Source of the DNA: Phenylobacterium aquaticum
Lineage (GTDB): Bacteria > Pseudomonadota > Alphaproteobacteria > Caulobacterales > Caulobacteraceae
Length of the DNA: 64,000 nucleotides
Direction of reading: 5' to 3'
Assembly: GCF_947378715.1 (NCBI RefSeq)
Contig: NZ_CANCLE010000004.1
Location: 1 to 64,000, forward strand
The position numbers and the translations under genes are program-made. This document shows, one piece after another, positions 16,463 through 26,533 of the stretch; position 1 is the stretch's first letter; each line of letters opens with the position of its first letter. The notes below the pieces were generated by a model. That model did not search any database. It had not been told where the DNA came from and saw nothing but the letters and a program-made list of their open reading frames with translations.

Positions 16463-18667
16463 ATGACCCTCGCCGCGCCCCTCGCCCCGCCGGTGGCCGA
16501 TGCCGCAAGCCTGATCCTTGATCCGGAGCTGGCGCGCTCGCCCTCGCGCTTCTTCAACCGCGAACTGTCCTGGCTGGCCTTCAATGAACGGGTGCTGGAC
16601 GAGAGCAAGAACCCGCGCCACCCGCTGCTGGAGCGCCTGCGCTTCCTGTCGATCTGCGCCAATAATCTCGATGAATTCTACATGGTCCGCGTCGCCGGCT
16701 TGAAGGCCCAGGTCCGCGAAGGTGTCCGCGCCCTGAGCCAGGAGGGCCTAACGCCGGCCGAGCAGCTGGAGCGGGTCAACGCCGAGGCCGCGATCCTGAT
16801 GGCGGATCAGCAGACCCGCTGGCGCAACCTCGCCGCCGAGCTGACGGGCGAGGGCCTACAGGTCGTCTCGCCCGACCAGGTCACTCTGACCGAGCGCCAG
16901 GCCCTGGAAGAGGTCTTCCTTTCGCGGGTGTTTCCGGTGCTGACCCCGCTGGCCATCGATCCGGCCCACCCCTTTCCGTTCATCCCGAACCTGGCCTTCT
17001 CCCTGGTGCTCAAGCTGCGCCGCGCAGGGGATGGCCGGATGCTCTACGCCCTGGTCCCTATTCCGGCCCAGGTCGCCAGATTCTGGGAACTGCCCGCTCC
17101 GGCGGGCCGCCGCCGCAAGGCCGAGCGCCGGTTCGTGGCCCTTGAGGGCATGGTCGCCCTGTTCCTCGACCGCCTGTTCCCAGGCTGCGAGATCGATTCG
17201 CTCGGCGTGTTCCGGCTGATCCGCGATTCTGACGTGGAGATGGAGGAAGAGGCCGAGGACCTGGTTCGCGAGTTCGAGATGCGGCTGAAGCAGCGCCGTC
17301 TCGGCTCCGTGGTGCGCATCGAGATCGAGGCCGCCATGCCCAAGGAGCTGCGGGTCTTCATCAGCGAAAACCTCCACGCCCAGGACGAGGATGTGGTGCT
17401 GATCGACGGCTTGCTCGGCCTCGACGAATTGAACCAGCTGATCCCCGCCGACCGCCCGGAGCTGAAGTTCAAGGCCTTCGAGCCCCGCTTCCCCGAGCGG
17501 ATCCGCGACCATGCCGGCGATTGCTTCGCCGCGATCCGGGAAAAGGACATCCTGGTCCACCACCCCTTCGAGAGCTTCGACGTGGTGGTCCAGTTCCTGC
17601 GCCAGGCGGCCCGCGACCCCAATGTGCTGGCGATCAAGCAGACCCTCTACCGGACCTCGTCCAACAGCCCGATCGTCGCGGCCCTTATCGAGGCGGCGGA
17701 GAACGGCAAGAACGTCACGGCCCTGGTCGAGATCAAGGCGCGGTTCGACGAGGAGGCCAATCTCAAATGGGCGCGCGACCTGGAGCGAGCCGGGGTCCAC
17801 GTGGTCTTCGGCTTCGTGGAGTACAAGACCCACGCCAAGCTCTCGATGGTGGTGCGCAAGGAGGGCGACGCGCTGCGCACCTACTGCCACTTCGGCACCG
17901 GCAACTATCACCCGGTGACGGCGCGCATCTATACCGACCTGTCGCTGTTCACGACCGACCCGGCGCTCGGCCGCGATTCCGCGCGCCTGTTCAACTACAT
18001 CACCGGCTATGCCCGGCCCGACCGGCTGGAAAAGCTGTCCTTCTCGCCGGAGACCATGAAGCACGACCTGCTGGAGTTGATCGGCCGTGAGGCGGACAAC
18101 GCCCGAGCCGGCAAGCCCGCCGCGATCTGGGCCAAGCTCAACGCCCTGGTCGATCCTGTGGTCATCGACGCCCTCTATGCGGCCAGCCAGGCCGGGGTCT
18201 CCATCGACCTGGTGATCCGCGGCATCTGCTGCCTGCGGCCGGGCGTCGTCGGCCTGTCGGAGAACATCCGGGTGAAGTCGATCGTCGGTCGGTTCCTGGA
18301 ACATTCGCGAATCGTCGCCTTCTCCAATGGCGCGGCCATGCCCTCCGCCGAGGCGCGGGTGTTCATCTCCTCGGCCGACTGGATGCCGCGCAATCTCGAT
18401 CGCCGGGTCGAAGCCCTGACCCCGGTGGAGAATCCGACCGTCCACCAGCAGGTGCTGCAACAGATCATGGTCGCGAACCTCAAGGATGAGGCGCAAAGCT
18501 GGACGCTGGACGCCGACGGCCGCTATACCCGGGACCCATCATGGGACCACCCGGGCGCCTTCTCTGCGCACGAGTACTTCATGACCAACCCGAGCCTCTC
18601 CGGCCGGGGGCAGAAGGTGAAGGACATGCCGCGCGCGATTGATCATGTGGCCTCGCGCGGACAGTAG
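16463..18667 (+). CDS. ppk: Polyphosphate kinase Ppk1
   Basis: Ppk1 reversibly polymerises the gamma phosphate of ATP into polyphosphate. The 734-residue protein has the N-terminal [11 protein letters not shown] start of the N-domain (about 31-41), an Asn-Asn-Leu-Asp-Glu-Phe-Tyr-Met segment, and two PLD-like catalytic repeats with Tyr-Lys-Thr-His-Ala-Lys (catalytic histidine) and His-Phe-Gly-Thr-Gly-Asn-Tyr. Length is normal. The ppx start lies within its last codons, so the synthetic and degradative enzymes are translationally coupled. Confidence 0.97.
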   Translation: MTLAAPLAPPVADAASLILDPELARSPSRFFNRELSWLAFNERVLDESKNPRHPLLERLRFLSICANNLDEFYMVRVAGLKAQVREGVRALSQEGLTPAEQLERVNAEAAILMADQQTRWRNLAAELTGEGLQVVSPDQVTLTERQALEEVFLSRVFPVLTPLAIDPAHPFPFIPNLAFSLVLKLRRAGDGRMLYALVPIPAQVARFWELPAPAGRRRKAERRFVALEGMVALFLDRLFPGCEIDSLGVFRLIRDSDVEMEEEAEDLVREFEMRLKQRRLGSVVRIEIEAAMPKELRVFISENLHAQDEDVVLIDGLLGLDELNQLIPADRPELKFKAFEPRFPERIRDHAGDCFAAIREKDILVHHPFESFDVVVQFLRQAARDPNVLAIKQTLYRTSSNSPIVAALIEAAENGKNVTALVEIKARFDEEANLKWARDLERAGVHVVFGFVEYKTHAKLSMVVRKEGDALRTYCHFGTGNYHPVTARIYTDLSLFTTDPALGRDSARLFNYITGYARPDRLEKLSFSPETMKHDLLELIGREADNARAGKPAAIWAKLNALVDPVVIDALYAASQAGVSIDLVIRGICCLRPGVVGLSENIRVKSIVGRFLEHSRIVAFSNGAAMPSAEARVFISSADWMPRNLDRRVEALTPVENPTVHQQVLQQIMVANLKDEAQSWTLDADGRYTRDPSWDHPGAFSAHEYFMTNPSLSGRGQKVKDMPRAIDHVASRGQ

Positions 18668-20132
18668 CCCGGGCCGGCAGGCCGCCGTCATCGACATCGG
18701 ATCGAATTCGGTCCGCCTCGTGGTCTACCGGCTGGAAGGCCGGGCCATCTGGACCGTGTTCAATGAAAAGGCCCTGGCCGGGCTCGGCCGCGACCTGACC
18801 GCCACCGGCCGCCTGTCCCCGGAAGGCGTGGCCACGGCGCTCAAGGCCCTGCGCCGCTTCCGCACCGTGCTGGACGGCTGGCCGCCCGAGGATCTCTCCG
18901 TAGTCGCCACCGCTGCGGCGCGCGAGGCCGCCGACGGCCCGGACTTCCTGCGCCGCATCCACGACGAGACCGGCTTCAAGGTCCGGGTGCTCTCCGGCGA
19001 GGAAGAGGCCCGCTATGCGGCGCTCGGCGTGCTGGCCGGTCATCCTGACGCCCAGGGCGTGGTGGGGGATCTCGGCGGCTCCAGCCTGGAGCTGATCCGC
19101 CTGCCGGACGCCACGGACGGCGCCACCCTGCCGCTGGGTCCCTTCGCCCTGGGCGCCCCGGCCGTGCTCGATGTGGACCGAACGCGACGCCGGGTGGACC
19201 AGGTGCTGCGCCCCGTGGCCGAGCGCTTCGCCGCGCCGGAATTCCATGCCGTCGGCGGGGCCTGGCGCAATCTTGGCCTGCTGCACATGGCTATGGCCGA
19301 CTATCCGCTGCATGTGGCCCACCAGTACGAGATCGGCCGTGCCGACGCTGTCGACCTGGCGCGCTTCGTGGCCCGCCAGTCCAAGGGCTCGCTCGAGCGC
19401 ATCGAAGGTCTGTCCAAGAAGCGCTTCGACACCCTGCCCCACGCCGCCGTGGTGCTGGAGGCCCTGATTGAACGGCTGGGCGTCGAGCGGGTGGTGATCT
19501 CCGCGTTCGGGGTCCGCGAGGGCCTGCTGCTGGAAGGCATGAGCCCTGAGGACCGCGCGCGTGATCCGCTGGTCGAGGGCTGCGAGTCGCTCACCGCCCT
19601 ACGCGGCCTGGTCAGCGACCTGGGCCCTGCCCTGGAGGCCTGGCTCGGCCCGTCCCTCTCGCGGTTGCCGCCGATGTTTGGTCGTCGCGATCCCGTTCTG
19701 ATCGCCGCCGCCTGTCGGCTGGCCGATCTGGGCGCCCGTCTGCACCCGGACCATCGCGCCGATCTCGCCTTTGACCAGGTCTTGCGCGCGCCGATCGCCG
19801 GCATGAGCCATGCCGAGCGGGCCTTCCTGGCCTCCGTCGCCTTCTCGCGTCATTCCTCGGCGCCCAATCCGCCTGACCCGACCACGGTCTCCCGCGTGCT
19901 GACCGTGGAGCGGCGCCAAAGGGCCCGGGCCCTGGGTGCGGCGATCCGCCTTGGCTGTGACCTTGCGGGCCGCAATCCGACCCTGCTGCCACGCTCGGCC
20001 CTGGACATCGTCGGCGAGACCCTCACCCTGTCCACCGACCCGGACTGGACCGACATGCTGCTCGGCGAACAGACCGCCAAGCGCGCGACCACCCTGGCCC
20101 AGGCCCTGAAACTGAAACTCCAGCTGGGCTGA
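18645..20132 (+). CDS. ppx: Exopolyphosphatase Ppx/GppA
   Basis: Ppx removes terminal phosphates from polyphosphate; related GppA enzymes hydrolyse pppGpp. The 495-residue protein has the actin-like fold's Asp-Ile-Gly-Ser-Asn-Ser-Val-Arg phosphate loop near the N-terminus, [15 protein letters not shown] and Gly-Asp-Leu-Gly-Gly-Ser-Ser-Leu-Glu. The ATG at 18645 gives a 23-base overlap with ppk; a TTG two codons earlier is also open. C-terminal HD-like region is present. Confidence 0.94.
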   Translation: MWPRADSSPGRQAAVIDIGSNSVRLVVYRLEGRAIWTVFNEKALAGLGRDLTATGRLSPEGVATALKALRRFRTVLDGWPPEDLSVVATAAAREAADGPDFLRRIHDETGFKVRVLSGEEEARYAALGVLAGHPDAQGVVGDLGGSSLELIRLPDATDGATLPLGPFALGAPAVLDVDRTRRRVDQVLRPVAERFAAPEFHAVGGAWRNLGLLHMAMADYPLHVAHQYEIGRADAVDLARFVARQSKGSLERIEGLSKKRFDTLPHAAVVLEALIERLGVERVVISAFGVREGLLLEGMSPEDRARDPLVEGCESLTALRGLVSDLGPALEAWLGPSLSRLPPMFGRRDPVLIAAACRLADLGARLHPDHRADLAFDQVLRAPIAGMSHAERAFLASVAFSRHSSAPNPPDPTTVSRVLTVERRQRARALGAAIRLGCDLAGRNPTLLPRSALDIVGETLTLSTDPDWTDMLLGEQTAKRATTLAQALKLKLQLG

Positions 20133-20157
20133 GGCCTCGCGCGTCCCGGAGATCCCC

Positions 20158-21144
20158 ATGCAACTCTTGTTGTCCGCCGCCGCCTTCGATCGGGTGAAGG
20201 ATCGCATCGCCGCCTTCGCCCCAGGCCTCGACATCATCACCGCCGTGGGCCCGGCAGACTATCAACGCAACGGCGCCGACTATCCGGCCGAGTCGGTCGA
20301 TCCCGACATTGTCTGGACCACGCTGGACGCCTATGGCGGCGGCCAGATGTCGGCCCTGATCGCAGCGATCCTCAAGGGAACCAAGCCCTGCTGGCTGCAG
20401 ACCTTCAATGCCGGCCTCGACGCGCCGATCTTCAAGTCGATCATGGCCAAGGGCGTGCGGATCTCGAAGAGCAACGCCCAGGCGGTGGCCATCGCGGAAT
20501 ATGTGGTCGGCCATGCGCTGAGCCTCATCCTGCCCATCGACCGCGCCCGCGACCTGCAGGCCGAAAAGGCCTGGAAGCCGACCCCCTATCGTGAGGTCAG
20601 CCAGAGCCGGTGGACCCTGGTGGGCTATGGCTCGATCGGCCGCGAGATCGCCCAGCGGGTGAAGCCCTTCGGCGCCCATCTGACCGTGGTGCGTCGCCAG
20701 GTCGGGACCGATGACCTGGCCGATCTGGTCACCGACATGGCGGCCCTGCCCGATGTCCTGCCCCAGTCCGATGTGGTGGTGCTGGCCTGCGCCCTGACTG
20801 ACGAGACCCGGGGCATGGCCAACGCCGCCTTCTTCGCCGCCATGAAGCCCGGCGCCATTCTGATCAATATCGGACGCGGCGGCCTGGTGGACGAGGACGC
20901 CTTGAAGGCGGGCCTCGACAGCGATCAGCCGGCCCGTGCGGTGCTCGACGTCTTCGCCGTGGAGCCGCTGCCCCAGGACAGCTGGATCTGGTCGCATCCG
21001 AAGGTGCGGGTCACGGCCCATACTTCGAATTCGGGCCTGGGCACGCCCGGGCGCGGCGACGACCTGTTCGTCGCCAACCTGCAGCGCTTCCTGAACGGCG
21101 AACCCCTGCTCAACGAAGCCCACCCCAGCGAGGTCGGGCTCTGA
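20158..21144 (+). CDS. D-2-hydroxyacid dehydrogenase family protein
   Basis: A 328-residue NAD(P)-dependent 2-hydroxyacid dehydrogenase. The Rossmann loop reads Gly-Tyr-Gly-Ser-Ile-Gly (about 160-165); the substrate arginine lies in Ile-Gly-Arg-Gly-Gly-Leu-Val-Asp-Glu, the Glu in Val-Phe-Ala-Val-Glu-Pro-Leu, and the catalytic His in Thr-Ala-His-Thr-Ser-Asn. The nucleotide domain departs from the usual Gly-x-Gly-x-x-Gly only in context. It sits 25 bases after ppx with its own GGAG ribosome-binding site. Substrate is unknown (glycerate, glyoxylate and phosphoglycerate reductases share these motifs). Confidence 0.88.
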   Translation: MQLLLSAAAFDRVKDRIAAFAPGLDIITAVGPADYQRNGADYPAESVDPDIVWTTLDAYGGGQMSALIAAILKGTKPCWLQTFNAGLDAPIFKSIMAKGVRISKSNAQAVAIAEYVVGHALSLILPIDRARDLQAEKAWKPTPYREVSQSRWTLVGYGSIGREIAQRVKPFGAHLTVVRRQVGTDDLADLVTDMAALPDVLPQSDVVVLACALTDETRGMANAAFFAAMKPGAILINIGRGGLVDEDALKAGLDSDQPARAVLDVFAVEPLPQDSWIWSHPKVRVTAHTSNSGLGTPGRGDDLFVANLQRFLNGEPLLNEAHPSEVGL

Positions 21145-21181
21145 GCCCTGTGGGCGAACCTGTGGACAGTCTGGGGATGAG

Positions 21182-21206
21182 CCGGGGACCCGCTGTGGGT
21201 CCCCGG
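21182..21206. terminator. Strong hairpin between convergent genes
   Basis: A perfect 10-bp GC-rich stem (21182-21191 with 21197-21206) with a 5-base loop lies between the convergent stops at 21144 and 21221. Neither side has a clear U-run, so it may act as a Rho-assisted or bidirectional terminator. Confidence 0.5.
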
Positions 21207-21220
21207 TGGAGCGCTGCGGG

Positions 21221-21616
21221 CTAGATCTCGACGACGGCCTTGCCGACCGGGGCCAGGGAGATCAGGGCCAGCTTGAAATGCTGGATCCCGAAGGGGATGC
21301 CGATGATGCTGACGCAAAGGCCGACGCCCAGCACCAAGTGATGCAGGGCCAGGTACCAGCCGCCCAGGACGAACCACACCACGTTCAGCAGGAATCCGAA
21401 GGCGCCGGTTCCCAGGTCGCCGCGGTGCGACAGCTCCGCGCGGCTGACCACCTGGCGGCCGAAAGGCCAGGCGCTGAAGCCGGCGATCCGGAAGGCCGAG
21501 AACGCCCAGGGCAGGCCCACCACGGTGATGGCCAGCAGCACGCCCGAGAGCATCCACAGCAGGAACGAGATCCAGCCACCGAAGATCAGCCAAAGGATGT
21601 TGAGCAGCAGGCGCAT
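21221..21616 (-). CDS. yccF: YccF family inner-membrane protein
   Basis: A 131-residue protein with two copies of the YccF-type domain: each has a hydrophobic helix ending in a Gly-Gly-Trp motif (residues about 13-15 and 85-87) followed by a Gly-Ile/Leu-Pro-Phe/Trp turn. About four membrane segments are predicted. It begins 4 bases after the rnd stop, so the two genes form an operon. The family's function is unknown. Confidence 0.9.
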   Translation of the reverse strand: MRLLLNILWLIFGGWISFLLWMLSGVLLAITVVGLPWAFSAFRIAGFSAWPFGRQVVSRAELSHRGDLGTGAFGFLLNVVWFVLGGWYLALHHLVLGVGLCVSIIGIPFGIQHFKLALISLAPVGKAVVEI

Positions 21617-21620
21617 GGGT

Positions 21621-22799
21621 CTACTCCGCCGCGTTGGCGCGTGGGGCCCGCCGGACCTCGACGACCCGCACGCGGGTTCCGTCCAGCACCAGGGCCAGCT
21701 CGCCGCGCTTGAGCTTCAGGGCGTCCTCGCCGAACGCCTCGCGCCGCCAGCCGGTCAGAGCCGGGGTCTTGGCGTTGTCGTCATTGGCGATCAGTTCAAG
21801 ATCCGAGACCGTTGCGATCAGCTTGGAGGCGACGCCCGAATCCTCGGCGCGCGCCTTGAGCAGCACCTTGAGCAGTTCGACCACGGCGCCGGCGGCGGGT
21901 GACGGCGCCACGCGGCTGCGCTCGATCACCGGGGCATAGCCCTCGGGGTCCTTGAGCGCCTCGCGCACGGCGGCCAGCAGGTCCGGTCCAAACCGCGAGC
22001 CGGAAAAGCCCTTGGGCACCGAGCGCAGGCGATCCAGTTGCGAGGCGTCGGTCGGCGCCTGGGTGGCGACCTCATCGATCGCCTCGTCCTTGAGGATGCG
22101 TCCACGGGGCTGGTCGCGCAGCTGGGCGGTGCGCTCGCGCCAGGCCGCCACGGCGCGATAGACCGAGAGGTATTTCGCGGTATGCCGACGGGGCTTGAGC
22201 CGACGCCAGGCGTTTTCCGGATCGACATCATAGTGGGCCGGATCGCAGAGATTGCTCATCTCGTCGGTGACCCAGCCCAGGCGACCTTCCTTTTCCAGCC
22301 GCGCTTTGAGCGTCGGGAACAGGGCGGCCAGGTGGGTCACGTCGGCCAGGGCATAGGTCAGCTGGGCGTCAGTCAACGGCCGGCGCGCCCAGTCGGTGAA
22401 CCGGCTGGACTTGTCCAACTCGATCTTGAGCATCTGTCGGACCAGGGCGTCATAGGCGATCTGCTCGCCATAGCCCGCCGCCATGCTGGCGACCTGGGTG
22501 TCGAACAGCGGCACGGGCATGGCGCGGAGATTATTGAAGATCTCCACGTCCTGGCGCGCGGCGTGGAACACCTTCTCGATGCTCGGATCGCGCAGGATTT
22601 CCAGGAACGGTTCGAGATCGATCTCCTCGGAAAGGGGATCGATCACGGCTTCCGCGCTGGGGGCCGCAGCCTGTATCAGGCAGAGCTTGGGCCAGTAGGT
22701 CGTTTCGCGCATGAACTCGGTGTCCACTGCGACGAAGGGCTGGCCCTTAAGCTTGTCACAGAACGCCGCGAGTTCGGCGGTGGTTGTAATCGGCGTCAT
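21621..22799 (-). CDS. rnd: Ribonuclease D
   Basis: RNase D is a 3'-5' exoribonuclease that trims tRNA and other small RNA precursors. The 392-residue protein has the DEDD exonuclease site: Asp26 and Glu28 in Ala-Val-Asp-Thr-Glu-Phe, a later Phe-Asp-Thr-Gln and Tyr-Ala-Leu-Ala-Asp-Val, followed by HRDC domains. The ATG at 22799 is preferred over a TTG one codon upstream. It faces divergently from purM; the 71-base gap holds one GANTC site. Confidence 0.95.
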   Translation of the reverse strand: MTPITTTAELAAFCDKLKGQPFVAVDTEFMRETTYWPKLCLIQAAAPSAEAVIDPLSEEIDLEPFLEILRDPSIEKVFHAARQDVEIFNNLRAMPVPLFDTQVASMAAGYGEQIAYDALVRQMLKIELDKSSRFTDWARRPLTDAQLTYALADVTHLAALFPTLKARLEKEGRLGWVTDEMSNLCDPAHYDVDPENAWRRLKPRRHTAKYLSVYRAVAAWRERTAQLRDQPRGRILKDEAIDEVATQAPTDASQLDRLRSVPKGFSGSRFGPDLLAAVREALKDPEGYAPVIERSRVAPSPAAGAVVELLKVLLKARAEDSGVASKLIATVSDLELIANDDNAKTPALTGWRREAFGEDALKLKRGELALVLDGTRVRVVEVRRAPRANAAE

Positions 22800-22870
22800 C
22801 AATTAGCTATAGCCCCGCGCGTACCCGAGTCTGCAACCCCGGCAGCGATTTTCTTGAGGTTTTCCATCCC

Positions 22871-23899
22871 ATGAGCGATCTGCCGAACGGGCTCACCTAT
22901 GCGCAGGCCGGCGTCGACATCGATGCGGGCAATGCCCTGATCGAAAAGATCAAGCCGCTGGCCAAGGCCACGCGACGTCCCGGCGCCGATGCAGCGCTGG
23001 GCGGGTTTGGCGCTCTGTTCGATCTGAAGGCCGCCGGCTATGCAGACCCCCTGCTGGTTTCGACCACGGACGGGGTCGGCACCAAGCTCAAGGTCGCGAT
23101 CGAGACCAACCAGCATGACACGGTGGGCATCGACCTCGTGGGCATGTGCGTCAATGACCTCCTGGCCCAAGGCGCCGAGCCGCTGCTGTTCCTGGACTAT
23201 TTCGCCACCGGCAAGCTCAACGTCGATGAGGCCGCCCGCGTGGTCGGCGGCATCGCCCAGGGCTGCACCCTGGCCGGCTGCGCCCTGGTGGGCGGCGAGA
23301 CAGCGGAAATGCCGGGCATGTATCGCGAGGGCGACTATGACCTGGCCGGCTTTTCGGTCGGCGCCGTCGAGCGCGGCGCCGTCCTGCCCCGGCTGGACGA
23401 CCAGGCGCAGGGCGACCTGATCATCGGCCTCAGCTCCTCGGGCCCGCACTCCAACGGCTATTCGCTGATCCGCCGTATCGTCGAGCGGTCCGGCCTGGCC
23501 TGGGACGCCCCGGCCCCCTTCGCCGAGGGCCAGACCCTGGCTCAGGCGCTGATGGCCCCCACCCGCATCTACATCAAGTCCGTGCTGCCGCAGATCAAGG
23601 CCGGCCGGATCAAGGGCTGCGCCCACATCACCGGTGGCGGCCTGATCGAGAACCCGCCCCGCGCCATTGCCGAGGGCCTGGAGGCCCAGTTCGACTGGAA
23701 TGCCTGGCCCCTGCCCCCGGTCTTCGCCTGGATGCAGCAGGTCGGTGGGGTGTCCGACCATGAGCTGCGCCGCACCTTCAACTGCGGTATTGGCCTGATC
23801 CTGATCGTTGCGCCCCAGGACGCGCCGCAGGTCCTGGAGGGGTTGCTTGCCGCGGGCGAGGACGCCTTTGTCTGCGGTCAACTCGCCAAGGCGGGCTGA
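22871..23899 (+). CDS. purM: Phosphoribosylformylglycinamidine cyclo-ligase PurM
   Basis: PurM closes the imidazole ring in purine synthesis using ATP. The 342-residue protein shows Thr-Tyr-Ala-Gln-Ala-Gly-Val-Asp-Ile near the start, [20 protein letters not shown], and Gly-Gly-Glu-Thr-Ala-Glu-Met-Pro-Gly, all family hallmarks. The usual downstream partner purN is missing; instead a convergent GST-like gene overlaps the 3' end by 22 bases. Confidence 0.97.
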   Translation: MSDLPNGLTYAQAGVDIDAGNALIEKIKPLAKATRRPGADAALGGFGALFDLKAAGYADPLLVSTTDGVGTKLKVAIETNQHDTVGIDLVGMCVNDLLAQGAEPLLFLDYFATGKLNVDEAARVVGGIAQGCTLAGCALVGGETAEMPGMYREGDYDLAGFSVGAVERGAVLPRLDDQAQGDLIIGLSSSGPHSNGYSLIRRIVERSGLAWDAPAPFAEGQTLAQALMAPTRIYIKSVLPQIKAGRIKGCAHITGGGLIENPPRAIAEGLEAQFDWNAWPLPPVFAWMQQVGGVSDHELRRTFNCGIGLILIVAPQDAPQVLEGLLAAGEDAFVCGQLAKAG

Positions 23900-24558
23900 A
23901 GCAGCTCCGCCATGAACGGCGGAATCGAACGGCCGATCGAGACCAGATAGGCGGCCATGGCGCCGGCCACCTGGCGCACGGCGGGGCGTTCGCTCATTCG
24001 ATCGCGCCAGGCCCGCAGACGGGGTGTGTCGGAGCCGGCGACGGCGCCCTTCCGCTCCCCGAACAGGGTCGCCATGTAGACGCCGATGTCGGCATAGCTG
24101 AAGGCCCCGGCCAAATACTCGCGACCGGCCAGCAGACCCTCGACCTCAAGATGGAACCGCGCCGCCGCAGCACGGGCCGCGACCGCCGCCGGGTCGTCAG
24201 GCGTCTCTTCGAGCCCCATCAGCCGGACGACGTGCGGGAAATAGACCTCGTCAGCCTTGTGCTCGATCAGCCGCGCCTCGGCTCGCGCCTTCGGCGATGC
24301 AGGCCACAGGGCCGGGTCAGGCTTCAGGTGCTCGAAATATTCGAAGATCTGGGTGGAATCGAAGATCTCCAGCCCCTCGTCGATCAGGACAGGGACCTGG
24401 CGCTTCGGATTGACCCTCAGGACATCTGGATGTTTGGGCTCGTATCCGGTGTTCGGGTCATAGGGAACCATGAACACCCTGACCGGCAGGCCCTTCTCCA
24501 GGGCGGCGATCTCGGCCTTGGCGCCGAACATGCTGAGCGGACCGGAATAGAGGCGCAT
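23878..24558 (-). CDS. Glutathione S-transferase family protein
   Basis: A 226-residue protein with an N-terminal thioredoxin-fold GST domain (residues 1-80: Asn-Pro-Lys-Arg-Gln-Val-Pro-Val-Leu with the cis-proline, then Asp-Ser-Thr-Gln-Ile for the glutathione gamma-glutamyl contact) and an all-helical C-terminal domain. The N-terminal Ser-Gly-Pro-Leu-Ser-Met-Phe may supply the active-site serine. The substrate is unknown. It follows the CoA-transferase-like gene by 62 bases on the same strand, so they may share a transcript. Confidence 0.87.
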   Translation of the reverse strand: MRLYSGPLSMFGAKAEIAALEKGLPVRVFMVPYDPNTGYEPKHPDVLRVNPKRQVPVLIDEGLEIFDSTQIFEYFEHLKPDPALWPASPKARAEARLIEHKADEVYFPHVVRLMGLEETPDDPAAVAARAAAARFHLEVEGLLAGREYLAGAFSYADIGVYMATLFGERKGAVAGSDTPRLRAWRDRMSERPAVRQVAGAMAAYLVSIGRSIPPFMAELLQPALAS

Positions 24559-24620
24559 GGGCGAACTCCCTGGCTTTTGGCGCCAAGGAACATATCAGGA
24601 ACCTGCCTGAGGTCCAACCC

Positions 24621-25844
24621 TCAGCGACCGTCCGGCCCAGCCACCACCTTGGCGTCATGCAGACGGGCGATCTCGCCGCCGGACATCTTCAGCACCTCGG
24701 CCAACACCTCGTCCGTGTGCTGGCCCAGCGCCGGCGCGGGCGCGACGTCGCCGCGAACGTCCTGTGGAATGGTCGCCATGGCGCCGGGAGCCGGATAGGT
24801 CAGGCCGCTGGGGTGGCGGATATCCTGGAACATCGGGTTCGCCTTGAAGAGCCGGGGATCCTCCAACGCCGCCTCCAGCGTCTGGTAGGCGCCCCAGGTC
24901 ACGCCGCCTGCGTCGAAGGCGGGGGTGAGCTCAGCGGCGGTGCGGGCCGCGAAGGCCCGTTCGAACAGCGGATAGAGCCGCGCCCGGTGGGTGAACCTCA
25001 GGCCCTCGTCCGTGGCGAACGACACCCCGAGCTCGCCCTCCATCGCCACGACCTCGGCCACGATGCCCAGGGTCTCCAGCGCCTTGCTCCACTGCTTGGG
25101 GGTGATCGCCAGCAGCATCAGCTTCACCCCGTCCCGGGTGGTGAAGTCGCGGCCGAAGGCGCCGAAAATGTCGTTGCCCATGCGCGGCCGCTGATGGCCG
25201 CTCAGCAGGGTCTCGGCCGTGAAGCCCAGATTGGCCATGGTCGCCGCCCCGATGTCCGACAGCGGTGCGCGGATCTCGCGCCCGCCGCCGCCCCGCATCC
25301 TGGCCAGCAGGGCCGAGACCAGGGTGAAGGCGCAATAGGCCCCGGTCAGCAGGTCCCAGGCCGCCAGCACGTGGTTCACCGGCCGCTCATCGCCCACCGG
25401 CCCGGTCATCAGGGGCAGGCCCAGGGCCGAATTGATCGTGTAGTCCATGCCCTGGGCGCCATCGGCCCAGCCCATGACCCGCACGCAGATCAGGTCCGAT
25501 CGGATCGCGCTGAGCTTCTCGTAGGACAGGAAGCCGTCGACCGGGAAATTGGTCACGAACAGACCGCCGTCCTCGCCGGGCGCGGCCGCCAGTCGCTGGG
25601 CCAGTTCCCGTCCGGCGGAACTCGACAGATCGATAGCCACCGACTTCTTGGCCTTGTTCAACCCCTCCCAGTAGAGGCTCTTGCCTTCCGGGCTGAGCGG
25701 CCAGCGCTTGAAATCGGGGCCGCCGCCGATGTTGTCGAAGCGAATGACCTCGGCGCCCATCTGGGCCAGGTAGAGGCCGCAGGTCGGGCCGGCGACGAAA
25801 GCCGCGCCCTCGACCACGCGGAGGCCTTTGAGGAGGTCGTACAT
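24621..25844 (-). CDS. CaiB/BaiF family CoA-transferase, mesaconyl-CoA C1-C4 transferase-like
   Basis: A 407-residue class III CoA-transferase family protein. The N-terminal Leu-Arg-Val-Val-Glu-Gly-Ala-Ala-Phe-Val-Ala-Gly-Pro, Ile-Gly-Gly-Gly-Pro-Asp-Phe-Lys-Arg-Trp-Pro and Thr-Asn-Phe-Pro-x-x-Gly-Phe-Leu-Ser-Tyr stretches, and a C-terminal Leu-Gly-Gln-His-Thr-Asp-Glu, closely resemble the Chloroflexus intramolecular mesaconyl-CoA transferase (2-methylfumaryl-CoA isomerase) as I recall it, more than formyl-CoA transferase. The catalytic aspartate is expected near residue 170 in Leu-Ala-Ala-Trp-Asp-Leu-Leu-Thr-Gly. The exact reaction remains inference. Confidence 0.8.
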   Translation of the reverse strand: MYDLLKGLRVVEGAAFVAGPTCGLYLAQMGAEVIRFDNIGGGPDFKRWPLSPEGKSLYWEGLNKAKKSVAIDLSSSAGRELAQRLAAAPGEDGGLFVTNFPVDGFLSYEKLSAIRSDLICVRVMGWADGAQGMDYTINSALGLPLMTGPVGDERPVNHVLAAWDLLTGAYCAFTLVSALLARMRGGGGREIRAPLSDIGAATMANLGFTAETLLSGHQRPRMGNDIFGAFGRDFTTRDGVKLMLLAITPKQWSKALETLGIVAEVVAMEGELGVSFATDEGLRFTHRARLYPLFERAFAARTAAELTPAFDAGGVTWGAYQTLEAALEDPRLFKANPMFQDIRHPSGLTYPAPGAMATIPQDVRGDVAPAPALGQHTDEVLAEVLKMSGGEIARLHDAKVVAGPDGR

Positions 25845-25930
25845 GCTTCGCCCTTTGTCGCTGCTGATGTTGAGCTAGCGCAGGTCGGGCGGGATGGGAA
25901 CGCTGTCCCCTACGTCACAAGGACGGAATA

Positions 25931-25957
25931 GCCCCTCCCCGCGCGGCGGGAAGGGGC
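25931..25957 (-). terminator. Hairpin terminator downstream of ndk
   Basis: An 11-bp GC-rich stem with one wobble pair starts 8 bases beyond the ndk stop. The following minus-strand bases (TATTCC) have only a weak U character. It also separates ndk from the CoA-transferase-like gene. Confidence 0.55.
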
Positions 25958-25965
25958 GAACCGGA

Positions 25966-26385
25966 TCAGCCGACGATGTCGGCGTCGGTGAAGAACTGGG
26001 CGATTTCGAGCTTGGCGTTGTCGAGGCTGTCCGAACCGTGGACCGAGTTCTCGCCGACGTTGAGGGCGAACAGCTTGCGGATCGTGCCTTCAGCGGCCTG
26101 TTCCGGGTTCGTGGCGCCCATCACTTCGCGGTACTTGGCCATGGCGTTGTCGCCTTCCAGCACCTGAACGACGACCGGGGCCGAGGTCATGGTCTCGACC
26201 AGTTCGCCGTAGAACGGGCGGGCGGCGTGGACTTCGTAGAACTTCTTCGCCTGGTCTTCCGTCATCTGGATGCGACGCTGGGCGACGATACGCAGGCCCG
26301 CGCCTTCGATCACGGCGTTGATCGCGCCGGTCAGGTTGCGCTTGGTGGCGTCCGGCTTGATGATCGAGAAAGTGCGTTCGGTCAT
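25966..26385 (-). CDS. ndk: Nucleoside diphosphate kinase Ndk
   Basis: Ndk balances nucleoside triphosphate pools by transferring phosphate through a histidine. The 139-residue protein starts with [11 protein letters not shown] and has the catalytic histidine in Asn-Ser-Val-His-Gly-Ser-Asp. The ATG at 26385 gives the standard length; the upstream open extension to 26535 lacks homology and overlaps the divergent gene's leader. The gene is divergent from the ABC-F ATPase, with a 148-base shared promoter region. Confidence 0.97.
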   Translation of the reverse strand: MTERTFSIIKPDATKRNLTGAINAVIEGAGLRIVAQRRIQMTEDQAKKFYEVHAARPFYGELVETMTSAPVVVQVLEGDNAMAKYREVMGATNPEQAAEGTIRKLFALNVGENSVHGSDSLDNAKLEIAQFFTDADIVG

Positions 26386-26533
26386 GGTCTTGCGAGCTTT
26401 TTCTTGAGGGGTTCGGCGGGCGATCCCGCCAAAGGGTGCGGGCTTATAGCCGCACCGTGTGACAACGCCAAGCTCACGTCCGGCCATTCCTACCGCGACG
26501 CAGCAATCGCGCTCTGCTAAAGGCGGCGGCCGC

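Noticed and set aside
16856..18496. 546-residue minus-strand frame opposite ppk
   Set aside because: The plus-strand polyphosphate kinase is full length with catalytic motifs; the antisense frame has no family character.
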